Below are positions 49,972-58,899 of a stretch of 64,000 nt of DNA, one piece after another. Below the pieces are notes generated by a model, which saw nothing but the letters and a program-made list of their open reading frames with translations, made no database searches and was not told where the DNA came from. Source of the stretch: Paenibacillus sp. FSL H8-0537 (GTDB taxonomy: Bacteria; Bacillota; Bacilli; Paenibacillales; Paenibacillaceae). The stretch spans positions 6,113,001 to 6,177,000 of the forward strand of contig NZ_CP150290.1 of the NCBI RefSeq assembly GCF_038051995.1. The letters are read 5' to 3'. Position numbers and translations under genes: made by a program. Positions within the stretch are counted from its first letter, which is position 1. Each line of letters begins with the position of its first letter.

Positions 49972-50955
49972 TCAATTTGCCACGGGCAAGTACCGATGCA
50001 GTCCACAGCCGAATACCCCTCCCATACCAATCGTGACTGTCAAATAGTAATCTCCCGGCTTCAATCCCCCTTCTTTGACCGCTGTTTCAATGTTATGGAT
50101 AATATCCGTGCAAAACAAATGACCGACCGAAGGAACAGTATGGAAAAACTTCTCTTCCGGACATTGCAAATAGCTAGCCATTATCCTCCATGTCTTCACA
50201 TTCACATTGCTGCCGATGATGAGGGCAATCTGGCCTACATTCATCTCATTGCGTCTAAGCACTTCTCTAATGACTTGTCGAATGGAGAAGTAGTAGGAAG
50301 TGTTAAACCAGACCAAATCTTCCGGGGCAGATTCCGCACCTAAATAGGATGTGCCGTCAACTAAGCTGTGCGTATCTATTAATTCATGCGATTGTTCGTT
50401 AGATTCTTTACTGATATAGCAGCAGCTGGCGGCATCACCCATTAAAGAGTCTGGGATTTTCAAATAGTAGGGATGAAAACATTGGTCTGCTGTTACTAGA
50501 AGAACACCCTGTATGTGGTCATGACAACGCAGCAAACACTGCGAGGCATGCAGGGCAAAGTGCACGCTTGCACAATTTTGCTGCGAAATCGAATAGGAGA
50601 CGGTACTTGAAAGCGAAAAATCGCTAATGAACTTGGCAAATAAGTTGCGGTCATGGAAGTCAACCTGCAAGGTGTGGGCAAAAATAATTCGATCCACAGG
50701 CTTCTGTCGACTGCGTAAGCTTCTTATAACAGGGGCACAAGCGCGATAAATCATCTCCTCCAGATAAGAATGCTGATTCAAAGGCACTCGATGAAAGCCC
50801 ATCTCGCGAATGTGTTGCAGGGCAGAATGATCGAAAGGGATTCCACTTTGTCGGAGCTGCTCCCCGGCTTGCTCGACCGTTACAGCAGCCTCCGGCACAT
50901 AGACGGAAAAATCAGATACATAAACGGGGGACGGCTTCGCATCTTGAGCCTTCAT
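49972..50955 (-). CDS. Divergent KAS III-like protein with catalytic-position cysteine
   Basis: A 327-residue KAS III-like protein. Cys128 in SISQQNCASVHFALHAS lies where FabH has its nucleophile. The other two catalytic positions look altered: GSNVNVKTW replaces PHQAN (Ser for His) and VGHLFCTD replaces GNTSAAS (His for Asn). The glycine-rich C-terminal turn GMGGVFGCG is kept. It may be an acyltransferase instead of a normal condensing enzyme, perhaps a heterodimer with the next gene product. The start ATG overlaps the acyl-CoA dehydrogenase stop as ATGA. Confidence 0.75.
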   Translation of the reverse strand: MKAQDAKPSPVYVSDFSVYVPEAAVTVEQAGEQLRQSGIPFDHSALQHIREMGFHRVPLNQHSYLEEMIYRACAPVIRSLRSRQKPVDRIIFAHTLQVDFHDRNLFAKFISDFSLSSTVSYSISQQNCASVHFALHASQCLLRCHDHIQGVLLVTADQCFHPYYLKIPDSLMGDAASCCYISKESNEQSHELIDTHSLVDGTSYLGAESAPEDLVWFNTSYYFSIRQVIREVLRRNEMNVGQIALIIGSNVNVKTWRIMASYLQCPEEKFFHTVPSVGHLFCTDIIHNIETAVKEGGLKPGDYYLTVTIGMGGVFGCGLHRYLPVAN

Positions 50956-52115
50956 GTTAAAACCCAGCCGTTCATCCCGATTTGTTGGCTTACCTCTCGT
51001 GATAAAATGTTCGTAGTCCCCTCCATAAATTCAATCATCTTGGCATCGCGAAACCATTTTTCCAGCAGCGGATGTTCACGAAGACCACAAACACCCATTA
51101 TTTGACTAGCCTCACGCACAATTTTCAAAACCAATTGATTCATATGCCGTTTTGCCATCGAAGGGTAGGTTGAGTCAAATCGTCCTTCATCCGCTTGACG
51201 CGCCGCAAAGTAAATAAGCTGTCGAGCTCTGTCCATTTCCCAAGCCCATCTAGCCGTCTGAATCTCCTCGTTCTTATCCAGCTTCACATGAGTCTGCACA
51301 TAATCTGCAATGGCGCGGCAAAGCCCCAGTGCCAAAGCCGCTGTCGTTGGACGCATATGATAAAAGGTTTCAAGAGCGCCTCTGAAGCCTCTTCGTAGTG
51401 GGCTGAGGTGATGGCCAAGCACCTGATCAGGGCCTGCCCTGTAGTTTTGGAATTCCAGCACACCCAATCGTGCGGCCTTTAAGCCAAGCGTCCCTTCGCA
51501 TGCTTGCTTAACATCGTGTGCAGGAGTCGGTATGAGAAAAGCCTCGATTCCCATACCGGAAGGAAGCAGCTTAACGGGGGCATTCTTCTTGGCAACACGT
51601 GAGAACACGATAACGCGTTCTGCAACCGCTCCGTTACCAATATATTTTTTGGTTCCGTTCAACAAGTAAGTTCCGTCTTCTTGCAGTTCGGCAGTCATAT
51701 TGAGATTCGCAAGGTCCGATCCTGCGGAAGGCTCCGTAATAGCGAAGGCCGACCAGGCCACACGTTTGCAAAATAAGGAGAAGAACACGTCTTGCTGTTC
51801 GTTCGTCCCCATTTTACCAACTACGGTTCCTGCCAGGTTAGGACCTGGGAGCGCCAAATACAGTCCCGGATCACCGAAGGAAAGCTCTTCAGCAAACTGG
51901 ACAAATTCCATGGAACGAGTGCCGAACACCGTCTCCCCCTGACCCAGCTGAATACCATCCCAATACATCGAAGGTGTATTAAAAAAGTGAAGCGGCCGGA
52001 AAAAGGGGTCCGTCCTATACCGCTCGTGCGGTTCGCCACGACGATCACTCTCCAGCGCAAGCTCTCGCATTGCTGCGGCGTACGGCTCTAGCCATTGTTT
52101 CCATCGATCGTTCAT
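50952..52115 (-). CDS. Acyl-CoA dehydrogenase-family flavoprotein
   Basis: A 387-residue flavoenzyme with the three-domain acyl-CoA dehydrogenase fold. The FAD/substrate segment is WSAFAITEPSAGSDLANL, with KKYIGNGAVAERVIVFSR following. The C-terminal MIEFMEGTTNILSREVSQQIG carries the Glu that normally acts as base in the YEGT loop. Given two carrier proteins in the operon, the substrate may be an acyl-ACP. Start: ATG with GGAAGGAG upstream; it begins 5 bp after the FAD-subunit gene. Confidence 0.88.
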   Translation of the reverse strand: MNDRWKQWLEPYAAAMRELALESDRRGEPHERYRTDPFFRPLHFFNTPSMYWDGIQLGQGETVFGTRSMEFVQFAEELSFGDPGLYLALPGPNLAGTVVGKMGTNEQQDVFFSLFCKRVAWSAFAITEPSAGSDLANLNMTAELQEDGTYLLNGTKKYIGNGAVAERVIVFSRVAKKNAPVKLLPSGMGIEAFLIPTPAHDVKQACEGTLGLKAARLGVLEFQNYRAGPDQVLGHHLSPLRRGFRGALETFYHMRPTTAALALGLCRAIADYVQTHVKLDKNEEIQTARWAWEMDRARQLIYFAARQADEGRFDSTYPSMAKRHMNQLVLKIVREASQIMGVCGLREHPLLEKWFRDAKMIEFMEGTTNILSREVSQQIGMNGWVLT

Positions 52116-52120
52116 TCACT

Positions 52121-52900
52121 TCACTCTCCTTCCACCATGCGTCTGTATTCGATGCGTATTCGATGCCAAGCGTATTCGATCTGTGTTGATACCGGCCTGC
52201 ACACATAATCGAACGTATGTCCCTTTAATTGAAGACTGAAATCGTCCATTCCATCTAAAGCGTCTGTCATAAAAAAAGGGCGGTCCATCAGACCACTGAC
52301 GGCGACAAAAGCCTCGAATTCCCCTAGTACTCTTGTCATGCCGATTGTTTCTGGGTAGGCAAGCTGGATTTTACGATACTCGCTATTCACGCATTTAGGG
52401 AGTTCAACTGCCTCAATAAGCTCCCCTTTGTTTAGAGCTGTCTGATGCAGACCCTTTATCCATTCATCAATTGGCACGAGACGGCTTCCATTAGAGGAAC
52501 GGATATGAATAACGGCTTTCAATGCGTATAGGAGCCCCCAATAGTCCCCCTTAATCGTATCCGCATAAGCGAGAGAGCCTCCCATCGTTGCCCGATTGCG
52601 GATCTGAACATCACCAATCTGCTCGGCAGCCTGCTTCAAAGCAGGTAAACAGCGGTCAATGATAGGATCGCTAGCAATGCGGGAATGCGTGACACCAGCC
52701 CCAATCCATATATGGGTGTCCGACTCCGTGACAGATTGAAGCTCCAGTAGCGATGTTGTATCCAGCAAAGCCTCAGGGAAATAAAGCCCTTGCCGGATCT
52801 GATTCACCACAATCTGGCCCCCGGCTACGATCTCTGCTTTCGGATGAATACTTAACAGCTCAACAGCCTCTTTTATCGTATCCGGTCTAAATAATTTCAT
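52121..52900 (-). CDS. Molybdenum hydroxylase FAD-binding (medium) subunit
   Basis: A 259-residue subunit of the xanthine dehydrogenase/CO dehydrogenase family, which passes electrons from the Fe-S clusters to FAD. The N-terminal FAD site is EIVAGGQIVVNQIRQG (in place of the usual AGGTDL), and the second site is NRATMGGSLAYADTIKGDYW, corresponding to TIGGNLAHAD. The CoxM-type C-terminal domain is shortened (usual length about 285). The start ATG overlaps the large-subunit stop codon as ATGA. Confidence 0.88.
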   Translation of the reverse strand: MKLFRPDTIKEAVELLSIHPKAEIVAGGQIVVNQIRQGLYFPEALLDTTSLLELQSVTESDTHIWIGAGVTHSRIASDPIIDRCLPALKQAAEQIGDVQIRNRATMGGSLAYADTIKGDYWGLLYALKAVIHIRSSNGSRLVPIDEWIKGLHQTALNKGELIEAVELPKCVNSEYRKIQLAYPETIGMTRVLGEFEAFVAVSGLMDRPFFMTDALDGMDDFSLQLKGHTFDYVCRPVSTQIEYAWHRIRIEYRRMVEGE

Positions 52901-55251
52901 CCAATCGTTCCTCTTTTGGCCTTAATGATTTGCCATATTCGGTTGGGGGTAGCTGGCATGTCCAGGTGTTCGACCCCGTATAACTTCAACGCGTCCACAA
53001 TCGCGTTCATGATGGCTGGTGGCGAGCCGATAGCCCCGGATTCCCCTACTCCTTTTACCCCTAAGGGATTAACTGGAGATGGCGTGCATGTTCTTCCCAG
53101 CAAAATGGGGGGAATATCCGTAGCCCTGGGCATACGGTAGGTTCTAAAAGAGTCCGTCTCCATCAAGCCTTGATCATTAGGGGAAACGAACGCCTCCCAC
53201 AAAGCCTGTCCCATCCCTTGAACAATGCCTCCCCGTACTTGACCCTCGACAATTTGTTCGTGAATCGTTTCTCCGCAGTCGTCCACCGCAGCATATTGGA
53301 GTATCTTGGGCTGTCCTGTGCTTGTATCCACTTCCGCAATACAAATATGACAGCCGAAGGGAAATGTGTAGTTATCAGGTTCAAAAAATGCCGTCGCCTC
53401 CAAACCGGGCTCCATATCTGGCGGCAGTTGATGGGCTAAATACAGCTGATGCGCTACTTGGACAATTCCGATTTCTTGAGCTCCCGCTTTAACGATTCCC
53501 TGTTCAAAAACGAGACTGCTTACAGGTTTATTCCATAGAAAGCCCACATACTCGATAACCTTCTTTATTATTTTCTCGCAAGCCCGATAAATGGCCGCCC
53601 CGCCAACCGCCGCGCTGCGGCTCCCAAAAGTTCCTGAACCCCAGGGGGTATTCACTGTGTTTCCAGTGACCACTTCAACATCCTGAAGCGGAATACCGAG
53701 TAGACGCTCAGTAAGCATCGACCAAGAGGTATGATGGCCTTGTCCGGAGGGACATGTTCCCGAAATAACAACCGCTTTTCCTGTCGGAAGTATCCGTACG
53801 ACAGCTGATTCAAAGCCTCCCGTCATTAGTCCCAAGGCGGCATTGTGTCGAGATGGACCGCTTCCGCAAAACTCAACGTAGGAAGAGATCCCTATGCCGA
53901 TTTGCTTAACATCACCCCGCTGCCTCCGAATGTGCTGCTCCTCTTTCCAATGATTCATGCCAACGAGCTCGATAGCTTGCTTCAATGCTTCTGCGTAGTT
54001 GCCGCTGTCGTAAACAAGACCCGTCACTACTTTTTTGGGAAACTCCTCTGGTTGAATGAAATTTTGAATGCGTATGTCCGCCGAATCTTGATGCAGACGT
54101 TGAGCGACTAAATCAATCGTGCGTTCCACCAGATAGCTAGCCTCTGGCCGCCCTGCTCCGCGATAGGCATCTGTAGGTGTTTGATTTGTATAATATCCTA
54201 TTACTTCCACCCGAATATAAGGGATATGATAGCATCCTGATAGCATTTGGGTCGTAAATATAGGAATGCCAGGCGTCGCCGCCTGCAAATAAGCTCCCAT
54301 ATTTGCATGAATCCGAACTTCCAATCCCTCTATTTCTCCCGAATGACGGTAATGGGCGGTAACTTCTTGAATTTGATCCCGGCCATGCGTCGTTGCCAGA
54401 AAATGCTCGGAGCGAGTTTCGATGTACTTCAGCACTTTCTTCAATCGTTTAGATAAATAAGCGACCAAAATTTCTTCCCGATACACGTTCATTTTAGCTC
54501 CAAAAGCTCCTCCGACATCTGGACATTGGACTTGCAGTCTATTCTCCGGATGCGGTAAGGTTAACGCTAAAGATAACCTCAACACATGCGCAAACTGCGT
54601 GGAAGACCACACCTTAAGCTCGTCCAGCACCGGGTCGTAACTTGCAACAATACCTCGTGTCTCGATGGGGCTTGGTACGACTCGCGGAACGACCAAGCGC
54701 TGTTCCAAGCGATCGTCCGCCCTGTCTAGCGCACTGCGATCCCCATACTCCTTCATCCAACAGTATGCCTTGTGACCCTCTGCCTCTTCATGAATGGGGG
54801 GAACTGAGGAGCCTATCACTTGTGACAAACTAGTAATGGATGGCAGCGGATCGTAAACCACGTTAACCAAAGCCATCGCCTGATTCAACGCCTCAGGCGA
54901 GGTTGCTACAACGACCGCAAACGGCTCCCCTTTATAACGAACCGTATCTTTGGCAAGCAGCGGATGTCCCGGGTTGCGCAGTCCTTCCAGAGGCCAAATC
55001 ATCGGCACTTCGCCAAGCTCGGCAGGCAGATCCTCTGCCTTGATAATGGCGACAACTCCTTCACTGTGCAGTGCGGCTTCGATGTCTACTAGCAGCAAAC
55101 GCGCATGCGGCATCTTGCTGCGTATAAATCCGACATAATGGGTATTTGGAAAAAAGAGGTCTGCAACAAAGCGCCCTTCCCCCCGCAATAGACGATAATC
55201 CTCTTTTCGCAGCTTCGAGCTTGTTTCCCTCACATCCCCACCTGCTTTCAA
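52897..55251 (-). CDS. Molybdenum hydroxylase molybdopterin-binding (large) subunit
   Basis: A 784-residue catalytic subunit of the xanthine dehydrogenase superfamily. The N-terminal (ab hammerhead) domain is at about 15-130. The cofactor-binding part has CPDVGGAFGAKM, TDAYRGAGRPEASYLVER and SGTCPSGQGHHT, and the catalytic Glu lies in GVKGVGESGAIGSPPAI near the C-terminus. The selanylcysteine loop of true CO dehydrogenase (AYRCSFR) is replaced by AYRGAGR, so hydroxylation of an aldehyde or N-heterocycle is more likely. The start is uncertain: the TTG at 55251 overlaps the peroxiredoxin stop (TTGA) without a ribosome binding site, while a GTG at 55233 follows AGGTGG. Confidence 0.9.
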   Translation of the reverse strand: MKAGGDVRETSSKLRKEDYRLLRGEGRFVADLFFPNTHYVGFIRSKMPHARLLLVDIEAALHSEGVVAIIKAEDLPAELGEVPMIWPLEGLRNPGHPLLAKDTVRYKGEPFAVVVATSPEALNQAMALVNVVYDPLPSITSLSQVIGSSVPPIHEEAEGHKAYCWMKEYGDRSALDRADDRLEQRLVVPRVVPSPIETRGIVASYDPVLDELKVWSSTQFAHVLRLSLALTLPHPENRLQVQCPDVGGAFGAKMNVYREEILVAYLSKRLKKVLKYIETRSEHFLATTHGRDQIQEVTAHYRHSGEIEGLEVRIHANMGAYLQAATPGIPIFTTQMLSGCYHIPYIRVEVIGYYTNQTPTDAYRGAGRPEASYLVERTIDLVAQRLHQDSADIRIQNFIQPEEFPKKVVTGLVYDSGNYAEALKQAIELVGMNHWKEEQHIRRQRGDVKQIGIGISSYVEFCGSGPSRHNAALGLMTGGFESAVVRILPTGKAVVISGTCPSGQGHHTSWSMLTERLLGIPLQDVEVVTGNTVNTPWGSGTFGSRSAAVGGAAIYRACEKIIKKVIEYVGFLWNKPVSSLVFEQGIVKAGAQEIGIVQVAHQLYLAHQLPPDMEPGLEATAFFEPDNYTFPFGCHICIAEVDTSTGQPKILQYAAVDDCGETIHEQIVEGQVRGGIVQGMGQALWEAFVSPNDQGLMETDSFRTYRMPRATDIPPILLGRTCTPSPVNPLGVKGVGESGAIGSPPAIMNAIVDALKLYGVEHLDMPATPNRIWQIIKAKRGTIG

Positions 55252-55733
55252 GACGATATGGCCGTTACGAGTTTCCTTAACGTATCCACAAGTTCCTGAG
55301 CATGAGCCAGGGGGTCTACCTGTTCAAAAATATGCGCTACTTTGCCTTCTGGATCAATGATGTACGTAGCCCGCTCAATTCCCATAATGGTTTTGCCTAA
55401 AAACTTCTTCTCCTTCACTACCCGATACTGGCCCGCAACTGTCAAATCTTCATCCGACAACAAGGGGAACTGAAACCCATTCAATGCGGAAAACTGCTCA
55501 TGTGATTGTAAATGATCGGGACTAATCCCCACCACAACAGCATCAGCGATCGTGAGATCCTCATAACGATCCCTGATTGCGCAGCCCTCGGAGGTACATC
55601 CCGGCGTACCGTCTTTGGGATAAAAGAACAAAATACTAAACTTCCCCCGCTGCTCCGACAGGGTAAAAGCGTTCACGGGTCCCGTTGAGGACAATGTAAA
55701 ATCCGGTGCTTGATCTCCTATAGCTAATTTCAT
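55248..55733 (-). CDS. Peroxiredoxin, BCP/PrxQ type
   Basis: A 161-residue thiol peroxidase. The peroxidatic Cys46 and resolving Cys51 are in YPKDGTPGCTSEGCAIRD, five residues apart as in BCP/PrxQ. Overall length fits. Placed between a carrier protein and the molybdenum hydroxylase, it may remove H2O2 made when the hydroxylase or the acyl-CoA dehydrogenase reacts with oxygen. Start: ATG directly after the carrier-protein stop (TGAATG). Confidence 0.9.
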   Translation of the reverse strand: MKLAIGDQAPDFTLSSTGPVNAFTLSEQRGKFSILFFYPKDGTPGCTSEGCAIRDRYEDLTIADAVVVGISPDHLQSHEQFSALNGFQFPLLSDEDLTVAGQYRVVKEKKFLGKTIMGIERATYIIDPEGKVAHIFEQVDPLAHAQELVDTLRKLVTAISS

Positions 55734-55997
55734 TCAGAACACCTCTTCCTTTTCGCTTTGTTCGATGTAAAGCTCCAATTTCTCCAACGACCAGATGATG
55801 CCTGTTGAAAGTACGTCTTCCATATCGAATTCAATGCCGAATTCTTCTTCCATTAATACGAGCCATTTAAGCATAGTCAGAGAGTTGATGCCCAGCTCTT
55901 CTAAACGATCTTCGACTTGCTCAATCATTTCTTTCGAGAAGACACCTTCCGAAACTTTTATTAACGCTTCTGTAATACGAGTTTTTATCGATTTCAT
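55734..55997 (-). CDS. Acyl carrier protein-like protein 1
   Basis: An 87-residue four-helix carrier protein. Ser39 in LGINSLTMLKWLVLMEEEFG is the probable phosphopantetheine site (INSL in place of the usual DSL). The acidic helix that follows is typical of ACPs. It should hold an acyl intermediate for the KAS III-like proteins or flavoenzyme. No phosphopantetheinyl transferase gene is in the window. Start: ATG with AGAGGAG upstream, 17 bp after XdhC. Confidence 0.85.
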   Translation of the reverse strand: MKSIKTRITEALIKVSEGVFSKEMIEQVEDRLEELGINSLTMLKWLVLMEEEFGIEFDMEDVLSTGIIWSLEKLELYIEQSEKEEVF

Positions 55998-56014
55998 TCG
56001 CGTGCTCCTCTCCC

Positions 56015-57043
56015 TTATCGCCAGACAAGCTCCCCATTTTTCTTTGAAACAGCTACATCTCCAGAAACATTAGCCATCCGAGAACGAAACGTTTGAATGA
56101 TTTGACCTAGAATACTAACTGCGATCTCTTCTGGCGTCTGTGCGCCAATCTCCAAACCAATCGGTGAATAAATACAACCGGGCGGCGACTCGCTCCCATA
56201 CAATCGATTTAAACGATGCCGTGGACCAAGTACCCCAATGTACAAAAAAGACCGCTTCAACGCCGATTCTAAAGCCAAACGGTCATAATCAAAATCATGA
56301 CTCATAATGACTACCGCCGTATTCGTCGAGAAACGAAGAAGAAACTCAGCTAGCGCCTCCTTATCCCGTCCAACCCGACTAAGCTTGACTCCCGGTGCTT
56401 GTTGGGATGCACGTTCAAAATGCGCTTCGCGATAGTCGGCGGCATGAACCTCATACGATAGTTTGCTTGCCAAATCCATTACCGGTATGGCATCGTATCC
56501 GGCCCCAATAAGCAACAGCCTCTGTTCCCGCTCGATTTGCTGTACGTGGAGACCGTCGCTGCTCATAAATTCGATCCCCTCCATTCCCGGATCAGCGATG
56601 ATGGTTTCCCCGATTTGTAAAATCCGCGAGCCCAATTGCCTGCCTGCATTTCCATCCTTCAGCCATATGCCGTAACGGATGGGATAATCCAGAGCCAGAG
56701 CCTTTAACAGCCTGCTTCGATGCTGATACAGCCACTCTGTCTTTTCCAATAGCAGATGAACCGTACCTTGGCACCCCTTGTTAAATCCGAATACAGGATC
56801 GTCGTCTCCCACATAGGTAAGCAGTCGAAGGGGCTCATTCGACTGCAGGAGCCGAATACTTTGTTCCACGATATCTCGCTCCAGGCAGCCTCCGCTTAGT
56901 TGTCCTTCACGTTCCCCGTCCTCAAAGATGACCATTTGAGCCCCTTTTTTTCGATACGTCGATCCGGAAGTAGCAAGCACTGTGGCAAGTACAGATGCCT
57001 TTCCATTCTCCCGTTCTTGATAAATCCGCTTCAATATATGCAA
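56015..57043 (-). CDS. XdhC/CoxI-family molybdenum cofactor maturation factor
   Basis: A 342-residue XdhC-type protein. The N-terminal domain has VLATSGSTYRKKGAQMVI and GQLSGGCLERDIVE, including the Cys thought to handle the cofactor. The C-terminal Rossmann domain has LLLIGAGYDAIPVMDLA, VIMSHDFDYDRLAL and YIGVLGPRHRLNRL. In Rhodobacter, XdhC binds the molybdenum cofactor and promotes its sulfuration for xanthine dehydrogenase. Its presence supports a working hydroxylase in this operon. Start: TTG about 9 nt after GAGAGGAAG. Confidence 0.9.
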   Translation of the reverse strand: MHILKRIYQERENGKASVLATVLATSGSTYRKKGAQMVIFEDGEREGQLSGGCLERDIVEQSIRLLQSNEPLRLLTYVGDDDPVFGFNKGCQGTVHLLLEKTEWLYQHRSRLLKALALDYPIRYGIWLKDGNAGRQLGSRILQIGETIIADPGMEGIEFMSSDGLHVQQIEREQRLLLIGAGYDAIPVMDLASKLSYEVHAADYREAHFERASQQAPGVKLSRVGRDKEALAEFLLRFSTNTAVVIMSHDFDYDRLALESALKRSFLYIGVLGPRHRLNRLYGSESPPGCIYSPIGLEIGAQTPEEIAVSILGQIIQTFRSRMANVSGDVAVSKKNGELVWR

Positions 57044-57049
57044 TTTACG

Positions 57050-57523
57050 TCACTTCCTCTCCAACGCTTGATGGATGGCATCAATAATCGGAGAATACCC
57101 CGTACATCTGCAATAATTGCCCTCTACAAATTGCGCAATTTCTTCTTTTGTCTTCTTCTCATTGCGTTCTAGCAAATGGGAGGCCATAATGAGAAACCCG
57201 GAAGTACAGAACCCGCATTGCAGCGCGTAGTGGGCTTGAAATGTTTGTTGCAGGGAACTCAGTCCTTGCCCCTCTGGACAAAGTCCTTCTACCGTTACCA
57301 CTTCGCTATGATTACATTGCCAAGCCAGCGTGCTGCAAGCCTTGATCGGCATCCCATCTAGCAGAACCGTGCACGCTCCGCACGAAACGGTATCACATCC
57401 GATATGCGTTCCCGTCAGTCTCAAATCCTCTCTGAGCCAATCGGCTAATACGCGATTTTCGGGACAGGGCACGACCTGATTCTCACCGTTAACCTTTATT
57501 TGAAACTGCTTCTTCGGATTCAT
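57050..57523 (-). CDS. Molybdenum hydroxylase 2Fe-2S (small) subunit
   Basis: A 157-residue subunit with two 2Fe-2S clusters. The plant-type ferredoxin cluster uses Cys43, Cys48, Cys51 and Cys63 (GCDTVSCGACTVLLDG). The second cluster uses Cys103, Cys106, Cys138 and Cys140 (LQCGFCTSGF and NYCRCTGY). All eight are present. It carries electrons from the molybdenum site to the FAD subunit. It is separated from the other two subunit genes by xdhC, a carrier protein and a peroxiredoxin, an unusual order. Start: the ATG at 57523, 10 nt after AAGGAG. Confidence 0.93.
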   Translation of the reverse strand: MNPKKQFQIKVNGENQVVPCPENRVLADWLREDLRLTGTHIGCDTVSCGACTVLLDGMPIKACSTLAWQCNHSEVVTVEGLCPEGQGLSSLQQTFQAHYALQCGFCTSGFLIMASHLLERNEKKTKEEIAQFVEGNYCRCTGYSPIIDAIHQALERK

Positions 57524-57545
57524 AGAAATCGTTACTCCTTTAGCT

Positions 57546-57803
57546 TCAGTAAGCATCATTAGGAATTCGCTCAGCCAAATAGTCCAATAACTGCCCATAC
57601 GTCAATGCTTCTCCTCTGGTAAGCTCCAACAAGTTAATTTCGACTTGAAAAGCATTCTCGAGCTCTACCAGCAAGCGCATAAACATCACCGAATCTAAAG
57701 GTAACTCGGCTGTCCCGAATACAGCCTCGTGGCGGAATTGAGAAGCTTCAATCCCCACGTCCAACAGTACACGGTGCAGCAGCGCGGCTTGTTCTTGATT
57801 CAT
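57546..57803 (-). CDS. Acyl carrier protein-like protein 2
   Basis: An 85-residue carrier protein distinct from carrier 1. Ser38 in ELPLDSVMFMRLLVELENAF is the probable phosphopantetheine site, in a near-standard LDSV context. Helix 2 is acidic. Start: ATG with GAGGGGG upstream. The 64-bp gap before it is one of the longest within the operon, so an internal promoter is possible. Confidence 0.85.
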   Translation of the reverse strand: MNQEQAALLHRVLLDVGIEASQFRHEAVFGTAELPLDSVMFMRLLVELENAFQVEINLLELTRGEALTYGQLLDYLAERIPNDAY

Positions 57804-57867
57804 AGCTTCCCCCTCGTTTTCCTTAGTCTCCGATTACTCTCATTTCACGAACGGGGCTTCCGACCTC

Positions 57868-58899
57868 TTAAAAGTGCAGAACCACTTTCAGAATCTCCTG
57901 ATTGTCAAACTGCCGGTAAGCTTCCACTACATCCTGAAAGGGCGCTCGATGACTAATAATAATCGTCGGGTCCAAAACTCCGCTGCGAATCCATTCCAGC
58001 AGCCTTGGACCATATTTGATCGGATTGCCCACAATAAATTGAAGTGTAATTTCTTTCGCAAACGCCTGCTCCGTGTTAAAGGGCATAGCCTTCGAGTGAT
58101 GTGCACCTGCACATACGACGGTTCCCTTGGGTCGGACCAAACGAAGTGCAGCCAACAGCGTCTCATCCTTGCCGACCGCTTCGAATACAACATCAGGTCC
58201 AGGGCCGCATGCAGCCCTAATCCGCTCTTGCTCATAAGGGTAAAACGGAATGGCGCCGATCTTCGCAGCTGCTTCATGGCGATGTTTATTGGATTCCATA
58301 ATGTAGACTTTCTGCGCCCCCATTGCTTGTGCGCAAAGTGCCGTCATAAGTCCAACAGGCCCTCCCCCGATAACGATAGCTGTATCCCCGGATTGGAAAC
58401 CGCTCTCTTCTACACAAGCATATCCTGTAGCCAATATGTCGCCAGCAAAAAGCGCCTTCTCATCACTTACCTCGTCTGGAATCGGAAGAAGAACCACATC
58501 TGCATAAGGAATTCTCACATACTCAGCTTGTCCCCCAGGTACATACGAACCAACGACATTGCCATATCCGAACAATGAAGCAGAATCGCAATGATAGTGA
58601 AGTTCTTTTTGGCAATACCAACAAGTACCGCACGCCACAATATCCGAGACTACCACTCGGTCTCCAACCTTCACCTTCTGCACATCATGACCGATTTCGA
58701 TAATAACGCCAGTAAATTCATGGCCCATAACCGTTCCCTCCGGGAAATCCGGCAAATGCCCCCGATAAGGATGCAAATCTGTTCCACAAATAGAAGTTTT
58801 CGTCACCCGAATAATGGCATCAGAAGGCTTCTTCAAGGATGGATTTTCCATTTCTTGAAGCTCTATCTGCCTCGTCCCGTTCCAGACCAGCACCTTCAT
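57868..58899 (-). CDS. Zinc-dependent alcohol dehydrogenase family protein
   Basis: A 343-residue medium-chain dehydrogenase. Catalytic zinc ligands are Cys38 (SICGTDLHPYRG) and His60-Glu61 (VMGHEFTG). The structural zinc uses Cys90, Cys93, Cys96 and Cys104 (ACGTCWYCQKELHYHC). The cofactor site is VIGGGPVGLMTALCAQ, followed by MESNKHR, which suggests NAD over NADP. It resembles threonine or sorbitol dehydrogenase relatives that oxidise secondary alcohols. The start ATG at 58899 (after GGGAGG) overlaps the preceding hydrolase stop as ATGA. The substrate could be a sugar or hydroxyacyl intermediate. Confidence 0.88.
   Translation of the reverse strand: MKVLVWNGTRQIELQEMENPSLKKPSDAIIRVTKTSICGTDLHPYRGHLPDFPEGTVMGHEFTGVIIEIGHDVQKVKVGDRVVVSDIVACGTCWYCQKELHYHCDSASLFGYGNVVGSYVPGGQAEYVRIPYADVVLLPIPDEVSDEKALFAGDILATGYACVEESGFQSGDTAIVIGGGPVGLMTALCAQAMGAQKVYIMESNKHRHEAAAKIGAIPFYPYEQERIRAACGPGPDVVFEAVGKDETLLAALRLVRPKGTVVCAGAHHSKAMPFNTEQAFAKEITLQFIVGNPIKYGPRLLEWIRSGVLDPTIIISHRAPFQDVVEAYRQFDNQEILKVVLHF

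Noticed and set aside
52897-55251. Carbon monoxide dehydrogenase
   Set aside because: The AYRCSFR active-site loop is absent, so only molybdenum hydroxylase is claimed.
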